Source: Candidatus Gastranaerophilales bacterium
GTDB lineage: Bacteria > Cyanobacteriota > Vampirovibrionia > Gastranaerophilales > Gastranaerophilaceae
Assembly: GCA_944326485.1 (NCBI GenBank)
Contig: CALVED010000002.1
Location: 62,001 to 126,000 of the forward strand
DNA length: 64,000 nt
Direction of reading: 5' to 3'
Made by a program: the position numbers and the translations under genes. Of this stretch, positions 44,089 through 52,888 are shown one piece after another; the stretch's first letter is position 1; every line of letters begins with the position of its first letter. The notes beneath the pieces are model-generated. The model was not told the DNA's origin. It saw only the letters and a list, made by a program, of their open reading frames with translations, and did not search any database.

Positions 44089-45445
44089 CAGCTATTTTCT
44101 CCATCTCAAATTTATATGGTGCTATTTTAGTATTGCTTCTTAGTTTTTCATTTATTCCAACACCTATCGCCCATAAAACTTCTTTATCCTTACAAATAAG
44201 TATTATCTTATCTCTATCGTGCTCAGGTATATTCTTGTTTATGAAATATTTCTTTAATTTCATTTTCCCTTGCATACCAAATGGTTGTATTATATCACCA
44301 TTTCTCCTTGTTCTTATTGTAATAGGAAAATTGATGTTGCTTAAACTAACATAAGCAGTATTACTTGTTGATTTTGGGTACTTCTCTATTTCTTTATTAT
44401 TCTCTGTTATTGAAAATTTATATTTATCTGCAAAAGTATATTCACCAATTTGTTTGATTATTAGTTCTTCTTCTATCTTTTTATAATTGTCAGAATGAAC
44501 CATATATGTATATTTATGAGAAACAAATAACCATAAATCATTCGTTATGGAAAGAGTTTTTCCTGTTTTTGATTTCTGATTTTCAGTTATGAATGTTATT
44601 AATTCTTGAATTTTACTAAAACTGGGTTCAATATCATTGTTTAAAAGCAGTTTATATACAAAATGCTGTTTTATTGCTGAATTTAAAATTAGAAAATTTT
44701 GAGTTAACCATTTATTCCCTATTGTTATTTGTTTTTCTATATTTTCCATTAATTCATTTATAACTTTATTATTACCTGCTGCAATATCTGCAAGGGTTAT
44801 TAATGAATTTTCAATATTTGGGTTGATATTCTTTATAGCCGGCATAATATTATGTCTTATATTGTTTCTTGCATATTTTGTATTTAAATTGCTTGAATCA
44901 TTATTAGGATATAATTCATTTTTGATACAATATTCTTCAATATCTTTTCTTGAGAAGTTTAGAATTGGTCTTATAACTTTGAATCCGCCTATTTCTCTTA
45001 CTTCTTTAATTCCTTCAAGTCCGTTTAAACCTGTTCCTTTTATAATTCTGTATAAAATTGTTTCTGCATTATCACTTTTTGTATGTGCTGTTAAAATTGC
45101 ATCTGCTTCAAACTCTTCTGCACATCTTTTGAAAAAATCATATCTGAGTTCGCGTGCAACTAACTCTGATGCTTTTGTACCTTTGTTTAGCGTGTCGGAA
45201 ATAAACGTAATGTCATTATCTTCACAAAATTTTGCACATCGCTCTTTCTCTTGCTCTGATTCTTTTCCTCTCCAATTGTGGTTTAAGTGTGCAGCAACAA
45301 GTAAAAATCCATATTCCTTGGAAAGTTTATTCATTATATCTAAAAGACACATAGAATCCCATCCGCCTGAAAAACCAACAATAAAAGTTCTTTCACAGGA
45401 AATGTCTACATATTTTTCTATTATGCTTTTTACAGTTTCTTTCAT
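44072..45445 (-). CDS. tilS: tRNA(Ile)-lysidine synthase
   Basis: 457 residues. The N-type PP-loop is FSGGWDS (26-31 region), followed by the family segments AAHLNHNWRG and AHTKSDNAETIL. The C-terminal substrate-binding domain (about 370-457) begins ITIRTRRNGD. It converts C34 of tRNA-Ile(CAU) to lysidine. TATAAT ends 7 bases before the ATG and there is no ribosome site, so the message may be leaderless. Forms an overlapping pair with hpt. Confidence 0.94.
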   Translation of the reverse strand: MKETVKSIIEKYVDISCERTFIVGFSGGWDSMCLLDIMNKLSKEYGFLLVAAHLNHNWRGKESEQEKERCAKFCEDNDITFISDTLNKGTKASELVARELRYDFFKRCAEEFEADAILTAHTKSDNAETILYRIIKGTGLNGLEGIKEVREIGGFKVIRPILNFSRKDIEEYCIKNELYPNNDSSNLNTKYARNNIRHNIMPAIKNINPNIENSLITLADIAAGNNKVINELMENIEKQITIGNKWLTQNFLILNSAIKQHFVYKLLLNNDIEPSFSKIQELITFITENQKSKTGKTLSITNDLWLFVSHKYTYMVHSDNYKKIEEELIIKQIGEYTFADKYKFSITENNKEIEKYPKSTSNTAYVSLSNINFPITIRTRRNGDIIQPFGMQGKMKLKKYFINKNIPEHDRDKIILICKDKEVLWAIGVGINEKLRSNTKIAPYKFEMEKIADDIIR

Positions 45446-45564
45446 ATTTTTTATTATAACAGATTTTTATTCGCTTTGATTAAAATCTTCTTCTTTTTAT
45501 ATAGTCAATAGATGAATACTTTTTATATATTTATATTTTATCATTTTTTAGAAAGGAGAATTTT

Positions 45565-45933
45565 ATGTTATACGAGGCTTTAGAAATAGAAGAATTATTG
45601 AATTTTAAAGATAATGATAAATTAGTTATTGATTTAATGGATAATAATGGTGCCCAACTAAAGTTAATAGGACTAAAAAAACATCAGATTATAGATAATC
45701 ATATATCTCATAATAATGTGTGTTTGTATGTTTTAGAGGGTGAAATAAAGCTTGAATTCAGCAGCGAAAATGCAAATAAATGTGAAACTTGTGGCTGCAG
45801 TATTGACTCTGACGCTGATAATGCAGGAAAAAAATATAAAATAAAAAAAGGTCAATTCTTCTTCTTTGAAAAAAATGTTATGCATTCTGTCGAAGCTTTA
45901 AAAGATTCCTCATTTCTTTTGATAAAAATATAA
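45565..45933 (+). CDS. Cupin-like protein with a cysteine-rich insert
   Basis: 122 residues. A single small beta barrel: LKLIGLKKHQIIDNHISHNNVCLY and VLEGEIKLEF for cupin motif 1, and KGQFFFFEKNVMHSVEAL for motif 2, with His residues in both that could bind a metal. Between them is an insert CETCGCSIDSDAD, a C-x2-C-x-C group that is not part of the standard cupin and might bind a metal or form a redox switch. AAAGGAG precedes the ATG. It is monocistronic, closed by a perfect palindrome after a repeat fragment. Confidence 0.78.
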   Translation: MLYEALEIEELLNFKDNDKLVIDLMDNNGAQLKLIGLKKHQIIDNHISHNNVCLYVLEGEIKLEFSSENANKCETCGCSIDSDADNAGKKYKIKKGQFFFFEKNVMHSVEALKDSSFLLIKI

Positions 45934-45936
45934 TAT

Positions 45937-45958
45937 AAAGTACGATACTAGATTAAAT
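45937..45958 (+). repeat. Dispersed repeat, copy G (right end only)
   Basis: AAAGTACGATACTAGATTAAAT, the last 22 or so bases of the repeat, directly after the cupin stop codon. Neither hairpin remains. Confidence 0.7.
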
Positions 45959-45962
45959 TACC

Positions 45963-45992
45963 AATACCAATTCTTATATAAGAATTGGTATT
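45963..45992. terminator. Perfect 30-base palindrome
   Basis: AATACCAATTCT and its exact complement flank TATATA, so all 30 bases are self-complementary. TTTT follows on the plus strand (AAAT on the other). It follows the cupin gene after repeat fragment G. It fits an intrinsic terminator, though a dimeric regulator site cannot be excluded. Confidence 0.65.
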
Positions 45993-46044
45993 TTGAATAT
46001 TTAAAATGTTAGTTTATAATAATTATGAAGGTAGAAAGAGTTTT

Positions 46045-46746
46045 ATGAAAAAGATATTATTTGTAATTATTATATTGATGATGTTTGTAATCTCAGGTAA
46101 AGCTTTTGCTGAAATCGATCAACAGCTTATTTTAAATGATATGCAAATGCAGGATAAAATAAACTCTATAGGTTTTAAAATATTAAATGCGAATAAAATC
46201 GATAAAAGAATGGTTTTTGTATATGATGATAAGAATAAAGAGTCAATTTTAAAGGAACCCGGACTTACAAGTAGGCAAGTAGTGGTATATAAAGATTCTA
46301 TTAATTTTGCAGATAATGAAGAAGAAATTGCAGCATTTTTGGCTCGAGAAATATGCAAAACAGCAGAATCTTATACCGGATTTTGGAAAGGTATTGTAGG
46401 TTCTGCTCAGGTTAAAGTAGCCCCTAAAAAGTATGAGCTTTTATTTGATAAAAGAGCTGTAGATTTTATGGTTAATGCTGGTTATAACCCTCTTGCATTA
46501 ATTACTTTTATTAATAAATCTTTTGTTCAAAAAAGATATGATATGATTTCTAACCATAATCTTACATCTAAAAGACTTGCTAATATTTATGAATATATAT
46601 ATTTTAATTATCCGTATTTCTTAGTTAATAATGAATATATTAATAATGAGTATTATCAAAATTTTCTTTTGACTTCTATTGAAAATAGAAAAAAATTGCA
46701 ACAAAAAATAAATACTGGTTCAAAAGAAAGAATTAAGTATGAGTAA
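46045..46746 (+). CDS. Secreted M48-like protein lacking catalytic residues
   Basis: 233 residues from the ATG at 46045; an upstream in-frame ATG at 46006 would bury the signal peptide (residues 1-22, ending AFA). The layout follows M48 metallopeptidases: EEEIAAFLAREICKTAES where HExxH should be, then a region resembling the E-x3-D site (YELLFDKRAVDFMVNAGYNP). The first zinc histidine is Arg 101 and the second is Lys 105, so it cannot bind zinc in the usual way. It is probably a scaffold or inhibitor-type pseudoprotease in the periplasm. Overlaps the next gene by 8 bases. Confidence 0.6.
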   Translation: MKKILFVIIILMMFVISGKAFAEIDQQLILNDMQMQDKINSIGFKILNANKIDKRMVFVYDDKNKESILKEPGLTSRQVVVYKDSINFADNEEEIAAFLAREICKTAESYTGFWKGIVGSAQVKVAPKKYELLFDKRAVDFMVNAGYNPLALITFINKSFVQKRYDMISNHNLTSKRLANIYEYIYFNYPYFLVNNEYINNEYYQNFLLTSIENRKKLQQKINTGSKERIKYE

Positions 46747-47323
46747 GTATTTTAAGTTATATTTTCTTTTTATTTATTTCATTGTATCTTCATATACAGC
46801 TTGTGCTCAAGATTTAATTCAAGATGAATTAGTTGAACAAACTCTTAGAGATAAAGAAATTAAAGAAATAATTGTTAATGCTGATTATAATTATGAGGAT
46901 TTATTTTCTATACCTATTAAGCTCCAGGTTTCAGAAAAAATTACAACTAAACATAATATTCAAGAAGGAGATGTAATTAATCTCAGAGTTAAACAAATAG
47001 TTAAATACAATGAAAAAGTTATTCTAAATCAAAATACAATTGTAAAAGGAAAAATTAAAGTTTATACAACTAAAGGGATGAACGGAATTCCCGGACAAAT
47101 AGTATTAGATGACTTTGAACTTCCTGGTATAGACTCAAGAAAAATAAAAGGTACTTTTACAAAAAGAGGATTAGATTTAACATTATATGTGTTACCCATA
47201 AAATGGGCATTAACTCCAATTCCTTTTGTAGGTTCTTTTACAAATTTAATTTTTGGAGGTAGTGCAGAGATAACACCTAGAGATACAATTATTTTATATT
47301 ATTATCCTAATTGGCATAAATAA
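46739..47323 (+). CDS. Secreted beta-rich protein of unknown function
   Basis: 194 residues with a signal peptide (residues 1-23, ending ACA). The rest is beta-rich, with KLQVSEKITTKHNIQEGDVI, KVYTTKGMNGIPGQ and a hydrophobic C-terminal stretch around GSFTNLIFGGSAE that may associate with a membrane. It overlaps the pseudoprotease by 8 bases, so the two are likely made together and may act together. No family recognised. Confidence 0.5.
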   Translation: MSKYFKLYFLFIYFIVSSYTACAQDLIQDELVEQTLRDKEIKEIIVNADYNYEDLFSIPIKLQVSEKITTKHNIQEGDVINLRVKQIVKYNEKVILNQNTIVKGKIKVYTTKGMNGIPGQIVLDDFELPGIDSRKIKGTFTKRGLDLTLYVLPIKWALTPIPFVGSFTNLIFGGSAEITPRDTIILYYYPNWHK

Positions 47324-47388
47324 TATATTCTAATTGTTGACTTAATTGTTCTTTGGTTGGTTAATATTTAATTATAAGGAATAAGTTT

Positions 47389-48261
47389 ATGGATGAGTTT
47401 GTTAAACAAATTATAATGAATCAAGCTGGAAAGATAGATATATTATTGATTTTAAAATCAATAATGGAAACTCTTATATTTATTTTTATTTTAAAATTTG
47501 TAAATAAAGCACTCCATTTGTTTTTTGATAAAATAATCGAAAAAATATCAGATACTGAAACAAAAAAACATTATTATACATTAAGACAACTTGGTATATA
47601 TTTAATAGATGCAATAATAGTTCTATTTTTTGCCACGAATATTTTAGAAAATTTTGGCATAAATATGAAACCAATACTTGCTACAGCTGGAGTACTTGGT
47701 GTAGCTGTCGGCTTTGGCGGTAAAAAATTTGTTGAAGATTTATTTACAGGGCTTTCTATTATATTAACAGGTCAATTAAGAGTTGGAGATTATGTTACTG
47801 TCAATAATTCAACAGGTACTGTTGAGAAAGTAACTTTAACCATGATTGTTATTAGAACTTTTAACGGTGATGTTCATTATCTTAGAAATGGTCAAATTGA
47901 TACTGTAATTAACCAAACAAAGAATTTTTCATTTCCTGTTTTTAATTTTCAGGTTGCTTATAAGTCAGATGTTACTCAAGTAATGAGAGTTCTTAAAGAG
48001 TTAGGAAAAGAGTTAAGAGAAAATCCTGTATATTCAAAATTTGTACTTTCTGATATTGAAGTTTTGGGTTTAAATGAATTTCAAGATTCGGCTATTGTTA
48101 TTCAATGCAGAATAAAAACAACTCCGCAAGAACAATGGATTATTAAAAGAAAATTTAATCAAATGGTAAAAGAAAGATTTGAGCAAGAGGGTATAGAAAT
48201 ACCTTTCCCTCAACTTGTTGTTACAAATGCAGAAAATCAAAAAGATAAGGAAATAATATGA
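47389..48261 (+). CDS. MscS-family mechanosensitive ion channel
   Basis: 290 residues. Two N-terminal membrane helices, then the pore-lining helix region AVGFGGKKFVEDLFTG, and the beta domain LRVGDYVTVNNSTGTVEKV characteristic of small MscS channels. TLTMIVIRTFNGDVHYLRNG is the usual following segment. It would open under osmotic downshock. AAGGA precedes the ATG. It overlaps galE by 4 bases (ATGA). Confidence 0.93.
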   Translation: MDEFVKQIIMNQAGKIDILLILKSIMETLIFIFILKFVNKALHLFFDKIIEKISDTETKKHYYTLRQLGIYLIDAIIVLFFATNILENFGINMKPILATAGVLGVAVGFGGKKFVEDLFTGLSIILTGQLRVGDYVTVNNSTGTVEKVTLTMIVIRTFNGDVHYLRNGQIDTVINQTKNFSFPVFNFQVAYKSDVTQVMRVLKELGKELRENPVYSKFVLSDIEVLGLNEFQDSAIVIQCRIKTTPQEQWIIKRKFNQMVKERFEQEGIEIPFPQLVVTNAENQKDKEII

Positions 48262-49241
48262 TTTTAATTACTGGCGGTGCCGGTTATATAGGTAGTCATT
48301 GTGCTATTGAATTTTTAAATAATGGTTATGAACTTGTTATTTTTGATAATCTTGAAAATGGACATATAGAAACGGTAAGAACTCTTGAAAAAATTGGTAA
48401 AGTTCATTTTATACAAGGTGATTTAAAAAATATTGATGAAATAGATAATGTGTTTAAAAATTTTAATATAGATTCTGTTATTCATTTTGCAGGGTTTATA
48501 CAGGTAGAAGAAAGTGTTGAAAATCCTTCTAAATATTATAGAAATAATATCATAGGTTCATTAAATCTTTTTGATTCAATGGTAAAACATAATGTAAAAA
48601 ATATTATTTTTTCATCAACTTGTGCAATATATGGTGAACCAAAATATATGCCGTTAGATGAAAAACATCCTAAAAATCCTATAAATGCGTATGGTAGAAC
48701 TAAATTAGTGATAGAAGAAATTCTTGAAGATTATGATAAAGCATATGCATTAAAATCAATTAAATTAAGATATTTTAATGTTGCAGGAGCTGATAGTCAA
48801 TCAAGAATAGGTGAATGGCATGAACCTGAAACACATTTAATTCCGAATATTTTAAAATCTGTTTTTGATAAAGATAAAACATTTAAGATATATGGAAATG
48901 ATTATGATACATTTGACGGTACTTGTATTAGAGATTATGTAAATGTTGAAGATATGGCAAGAGCTCATAAACTTGCTTATTTGTATTTAAAGGAAAATAA
49001 TAAATCAGATGAATTTAATATTGGTACACAACAAGGCTCAAGTGTAGCAGAAGTTTTCCAAACAGCAAAGAAAGTTACCCAAAAAGAGATATCTGTTTTA
49101 ATAGAACCAAGACGAGCAGGAGATGCCGCTATTTTATTTGCTGATGCTTCTAAAGCAAAGAAAATTTTGAATTGGGAATCCCAAAAAACACTTGAAGATA
49201 GTATAAGAACAGCTTATCTTTGGGAAAAGACAAGACATTAG
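48258..49241 (+). CDS. galE: UDP-glucose 4-epimerase
   Basis: 327 residues. The NAD-binding motif is TGGAGYIGSH, the catalytic dyad is in SSTCAIYG and YGRTK, and RYFNVAGADSQSRIGE is the substrate region. It interconverts UDP-glucose and UDP-galactose, supplying galactose for surface polysaccharides. It overlaps the mscS stop by 4 bases, so it is translationally coupled. Confidence 0.94.
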   Translation: MILITGGAGYIGSHCAIEFLNNGYELVIFDNLENGHIETVRTLEKIGKVHFIQGDLKNIDEIDNVFKNFNIDSVIHFAGFIQVEESVENPSKYYRNNIIGSLNLFDSMVKHNVKNIIFSSTCAIYGEPKYMPLDEKHPKNPINAYGRTKLVIEEILEDYDKAYALKSIKLRYFNVAGADSQSRIGEWHEPETHLIPNILKSVFDKDKTFKIYGNDYDTFDGTCIRDYVNVEDMARAHKLAYLYLKENNKSDEFNIGTQQGSSVAEVFQTAKKVTQKEISVLIEPRRAGDAAILFADASKAKKILNWESQKTLEDSIRTAYLWEKTRH

Positions 49242-49250
49242 TATTTCTAA

Positions 49251-49290
49251 AAATTACAATAATCTGAAAAAAGTGCAATACTAGATTAAT
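49251..49290 (+). repeat. Dispersed repeat, copy H (deleted form)
   Basis: AAATTACAATAATCTGAAAA followed by AAGTGCAATACTAGATTAAT. It matches copy F's structure: the hairpin 1 left arm and part of its loop are joined directly to the right end. It lies between galE and the acyltransferase, in the usual orientation. Confidence 0.65.
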
Positions 49291-49305
49291 TTTAATGTTT
49301 TATAG

Positions 49306-50418
49306 TTAAACTCCAATATATTTTCTTGTATTTTCAACTTTTATCTTTTTTAAGAAAGATTTTATTAAATATAATGTTATGAAACTTGTTGTTAATACAA
49401 ATAAAAATCTTGATGAAACAAGGCCTAATACAAAAATTGAATTGTATAAACTATTTACAGGTATAACTTTTGGTATTGAAAATAATTTGTTAAATAAGAA
49501 GAAGAAATACCAATGTATAAAAAATAGGCCAAAACTATATTTAGCAGTTATATCAAGCCAATTATTTATTCTAACATGTTGTTTTATATTCTCGTCATAA
49601 TGTTTTAAATAACCTAATACAATAACTGTTAAAAATATTTTAGAGACAGTGCCATTTGTATAAACTCCATTATGACTTAAATAAATATCAATAACAGATG
49701 TTAAAATCATAAGAAATATAAAAAACCATCTTTTGCTATAGAAAATATCTATTTTCTCTTTATATTTTGAAAGATACATTCCAAATACATACATTGAAGA
49801 AAAATGTATAAATCCTGAAATAACATATTTTAGATATGCAATATATTTATGAAAATAATCCATATTAACAACATATTCAGGTTCTATATCCATTCTTGGT
49901 AAGAAAATGGTTATAAAAAATAAAAGAGGTAAAAGTTTATATAAAATGTTCTTTTTTTCTAAATACAAGAGAATATAACTGAAGAAAAAGAAAATAACAA
50001 TCATTGGAATAAACCAAGTAGGTACATTATGTACACGACCAGTTGTTAAGAAGATTCCAATTTGAGCCAGATGATTTAATCCCTCAAAAGGATTTCCGTA
50101 TGCTTTTGGTAAGTAAAAACAGAGTAAAATACCGGGAATAGCAGTAAAAATATACGGCAGAATAACATTTGTCCATTTCTTTTTCATATAGTTTTTATAT
50201 TCAAATTTATAAGATAAATGCTGGAATAAAAAGCCTGATATGAATATGAAAAGGGCAGTTCCACCTGCAAAAACTTCAAAAGAAATATTATGGAGCCAAG
50301 ATTCTTTTCCGCCCATTTGCATTGTATGACCTGCTATAATTAATAAAATAGCCAGACCTCTAAATACATTTATATAATTAAGTATTTCTTTTTTTTGTTT
50401 TACAGGTGTTTCACTCAT
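49306..50418 (-). CDS. Acyltransferase family 3 membrane protein
   Basis: 370 residues with about ten membrane helices. It opens NYINVFRGLAILLIIAGHTM, the family's signature with the catalytic-type histidine, and has FIFISGFLFQ and further helices. It would O-acylate a surface polysaccharide or lipid carrier sugar. GGGAGAG precedes the ATG. It is bracketed by repeat copies H and I. Confidence 0.9.
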   Translation of the reverse strand: MSETPVKQKKEILNYINVFRGLAILLIIAGHTMQMGGKESWLHNISFEVFAGGTALFIFISGFLFQHLSYKFEYKNYMKKKWTNVILPYIFTAIPGILLCFYLPKAYGNPFEGLNHLAQIGIFLTTGRVHNVPTWFIPMIVIFFFFSYILLYLEKKNILYKLLPLLFFITIFLPRMDIEPEYVVNMDYFHKYIAYLKYVISGFIHFSSMYVFGMYLSKYKEKIDIFYSKRWFFIFLMILTSVIDIYLSHNGVYTNGTVSKIFLTVIVLGYLKHYDENIKQHVRINNWLDITAKYSFGLFFIHWYFFFLFNKLFSIPKVIPVNSLYNSIFVLGLVSSRFLFVLTTSFITLYLIKSFLKKIKVENTRKYIGV

Positions 50419-50462
50419 ATTTTCTCTCCCACTTTAGTCTATTTTACCAAAAAAGAAAAAAA

Positions 50463-50645
50463 TTGTCCGAGAAAAAATTCACTCACTCTTTCAGCTTATC
50501 GTGAATTTTTTTGCAAAACGAACCAAAAACTTTGTTTTTGAGTGAGCTTGTATCCATAGTGAAACGAAGGTGAGCAGAGTTTTCAAAAAATAAGTACGTT
50601 ATTACCGAGTCATCCTTGCTAACAAAGTAAGATACTAGATTAAAT
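50463..50645 (+). repeat. Dispersed repeat, copy I (long form, both loops inverted)
   Basis: It starts TTGTCCGAGAAAAAATTCAC. The hairpin 1 loop is inverted (TCACTCTTTCAGCTTATC). The 65-base insert is present as in C and E. The hairpin 2 segment reads TACCGAGTCATCCTTGCTA, the inverted form. The end TACTAGATTAAAT is conserved, and the accC stop codon follows 12 bases later. Confidence 0.88.
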
Positions 50646-50656
50646 GAGTTATAATT

Positions 50657-52000
50657 TTATTTATCTTTTTTATAAGTATTCATAAATCCTGTATCAAAAT
50701 TACCGCTTATAAATACTTCATCTTCAATGAGTTCTTGATAAAAAGGAAGAGTAGTCTTAACTCCTGTAATCACATATTCTTTTAAAACTCTATACATTCT
50801 TCTTCTGGCTTCTTCTCTATTTGGTGCCCAGCACATAACTTTACTTATTAAAGAATCATAGTATGGTGGAATTTTATAGCCTGAATATACATGAGAATCA
50901 ACCCTGACTCCAAATCCGCCGGGAGTAATATATCCGTTTATTTCACCAGGTGCAGGTAAAAAGTTTCTTTCAGGATCTTCAGCATTTATTCTGCATTCAA
51001 TTGCATGACCTTGTAATTTAATATCTTCTTGTTTAAAAGATAATGGATTCCCCTCAGCTATATTTATTTGTTCTCTTACAATATCAATATTAGATATCAT
51101 TTCTGATATACCGTGTTCAACTTGAAGTCTCGTATTCATTTCCATAAAATAGAAGTTTTTATCTTTATCTAATAAAAATTCTATTGTTCCAACTCCTTCA
51201 TAATTAGCTGCTTTTGCCGCTTTTATTGCAGCTTCTCCTAGTTTTTTTCTTATCTCATCATTTACTGCAGGAGATGGTGCTTCTTCTACTAATTTTTGAT
51301 GTCTTCTTTGTATAGAACAATCTCTTTCCCCTAAATGAACAACATTACCAAATCTGTCTGCTATAATTTGAACTTCAATATGTCTTGGATTAACAAGATA
51401 TTTTTCCATATATACATCAGGGTTGCCAAAGAACTTTTCAGCTTCTTGCCTGCAAAGAGTGATATTTTGCTCTAATTCTTCATCGTTATTAGCAACTCTC
51501 ATTCCTTTGCCGCCGCCACCTGCTGTTGCTTTTACTATAACAGGATAGCCAAACTTTTTAGCTGATGCTTTTGCTTCTTCTATATCTTTTATAATTCCTG
51601 TCCCTGGAGTAATAGGAACTCCGTTGGCCGTCATTGTTTTTCTTGCAGTTGCCTTATCTCCCATTAATTCCATTGATTTTGGTGACGGTCCAATAAACTT
51701 AATATTATGTTCTGCACATATTTCAGCAAAGTCAGCACGTTCTGACATAAATCCGTATCCTGGATGTATTGCATCTGCTCCAGATATTAATGCTGCAGAA
51801 ATTATTGCCGGAATGTTTAAATAACTCTTCGAACTTTCATTTGGTCCTATACAATATGCTTCAGTAGCTAAACTAACATGAAGAGAATTTGCATCTGCTT
51901 GAGAATATACGGCTACTGTTGGTATTCCAATCTCTCTGCAAGCTCTTATAATTCTTACTGCAACTTCACCGCGATTTGCTATTAATACTTTTTTAAACAT
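50657..52000 (-). CDS. accC: Biotin carboxylase subunit of acetyl-CoA carboxylase
   Basis: 447 residues, normal. It has KVLIANRGEVAVRIIRA, the ATP-grasp glycine loop TAGGGGKGMR, the catalytic region ERDCSIQRR and EMNTRLQVEH. It carboxylates the biotin on AccB for fatty acid synthesis. The start lies 13 bases after the accB stop, the usual accB-accC order. Confidence 0.96.
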   Translation of the reverse strand: MFKKVLIANRGEVAVRIIRACREIGIPTVAVYSQADANSLHVSLATEAYCIGPNESSKSYLNIPAIISAALISGADAIHPGYGFMSERADFAEICAEHNIKFIGPSPKSMELMGDKATARKTMTANGVPITPGTGIIKDIEEAKASAKKFGYPVIVKATAGGGGKGMRVANNDEELEQNITLCRQEAEKFFGNPDVYMEKYLVNPRHIEVQIIADRFGNVVHLGERDCSIQRRHQKLVEEAPSPAVNDEIRKKLGEAAIKAAKAANYEGVGTIEFLLDKDKNFYFMEMNTRLQVEHGISEMISNIDIVREQINIAEGNPLSFKQEDIKLQGHAIECRINAEDPERNFLPAPGEINGYITPGGFGVRVDSHVYSGYKIPPYYDSLISKVMCWAPNREEARRRMYRVLKEYVITGVKTTLPFYQELIEDEVFISGNFDTGFMNTYKKDK

Positions 52001-52013
52001 ATCCCATTTACCA

Positions 52014-52469
52014 TTAATTTTCTTCTACATACATTATAACTTGGCCGTATTCTACAGGCTTTCCATCTTCTATACAAATTTCTGCAACTTTTCCTGAAAT
52101 TTCAGATGTAATTTTATTCATTAATTTTATTGTTTCTATTATACAAATAACTTGTCCTTCTTTTATTTCATCTCCAACTTGTACAAATGGTTTGTCATCA
52201 GGAGATGGTTTTGAAAAGAATAATCCTATCATGTTTGAAACAATTGGCGTAAGTTTTTTAGATTTTTCAACAGGTTCTTCTTTATTCTGTTCTTCCGCTA
52301 TATTTTCTTTTATTTCAATTTCTGATTCTTTTTGTTTTATAACCGGTTTATAACCGTTGCTTTTTATTATTAATGATTTATCCGTATCTTCAAGAGTAAC
52401 TTCTGTTAACTCATTATTTTTCATAATTTCAATTATTTTTTCAATGTAAGATGTTTCTACTTCTTTCAT
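52014..52469 (-). CDS. accB: Biotin carboxyl carrier protein, variant biotinylation motif
   Basis: 151 residues. The N-terminal 85 are the usual linker; the C-terminal biotinyl domain has FFSKPSPDDKPFVQVGD and the biotin lysine at about 115 in IIETIKLMNKI. The common motif is EAMKM or EAMKLMN; here Ala-Met is Thr-Ile (ETIK). The lysine is kept. AAAGGGA precedes the ATG. First gene of the accB-accC pair. Confidence 0.92.
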   Translation of the reverse strand: MKEVETSYIEKIIEIMKNNELTEVTLEDTDKSLIIKSNGYKPVIKQKESEIEIKENIAEEQNKEEPVEKSKKLTPIVSNMIGLFFSKPSPDDKPFVQVGDEIKEGQVICIIETIKLMNKITSEISGKVAEICIEDGKPVEYGQVIMYVEEN

Positions 52470-52518
52470 ACAATCCCTTTTATATTAAGACGTTATTTAT
52501 TTTATCCTCTAAATACTG

Positions 52519-52547
52519 TTGAGTCAAGGAAGTAATTATATTTATAA
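52519..52547 (+). promoter_or_regulatory. Likely promoter for the gene at 52567
   Basis: TTGAGT (52519-52524) and TTATAA (52542-52547) are 17 bases apart. This places the 5' end near 52553 and so makes the ATG at 52567 the likely start rather than the in-frame TTG at 52519, which falls inside the -35. Confidence 0.45.
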
Positions 52548-52566
52548 AAAGAAGTCAACTTATTAT

Positions 52567-52887
52567 ATGATGAAAGAAATATTGGTTTTATATATAATTT
52601 CAAAAGAAAGTAGAAAAATAGGGCTAAAAATGCTTCCAATAGTAACGGCAGAACAATCAACATTATGCTTTGCAGAAATATTTCAAGATGTTCATTCCTG
52701 GAGAAAAAAAATGATTCATTATATTAAAGATGAAAATCCGGAAATAAATTCTGCAATAATTGAAGCTGCACAAAATACTGATTTAGACCCTAAAGCAGTT
52801 GCTTTAGGTGCGTATATGACATATATATTACTTGAAACAGCAATGAAAGAAGAACAAGGACAGCAAGGTTTTACAATAGAAGACTAA
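52567..52887 (+). CDS. Hypothetical helical protein
   Basis: 106 residues, helical, acidic, with no signal peptide. The segments IGLKMLPIVTAEQSTLCFAEI and ALGAYMTYILLETAMKEE are the best defined. It is not recognised. It stands alone between accB (divergent) and the gene at 52889 (convergent, 1-base gap). The start follows from the promoter at 52519. Confidence 0.5.
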   Translation: MMKEILVLYIISKESRKIGLKMLPIVTAEQSTLCFAEIFQDVHSWRKKMIHYIKDENPEINSAIIEAAQNTDLDPKAVALGAYMTYILLETAMKEEQGQQGFTIED

Positions 52888-52888
52888 T

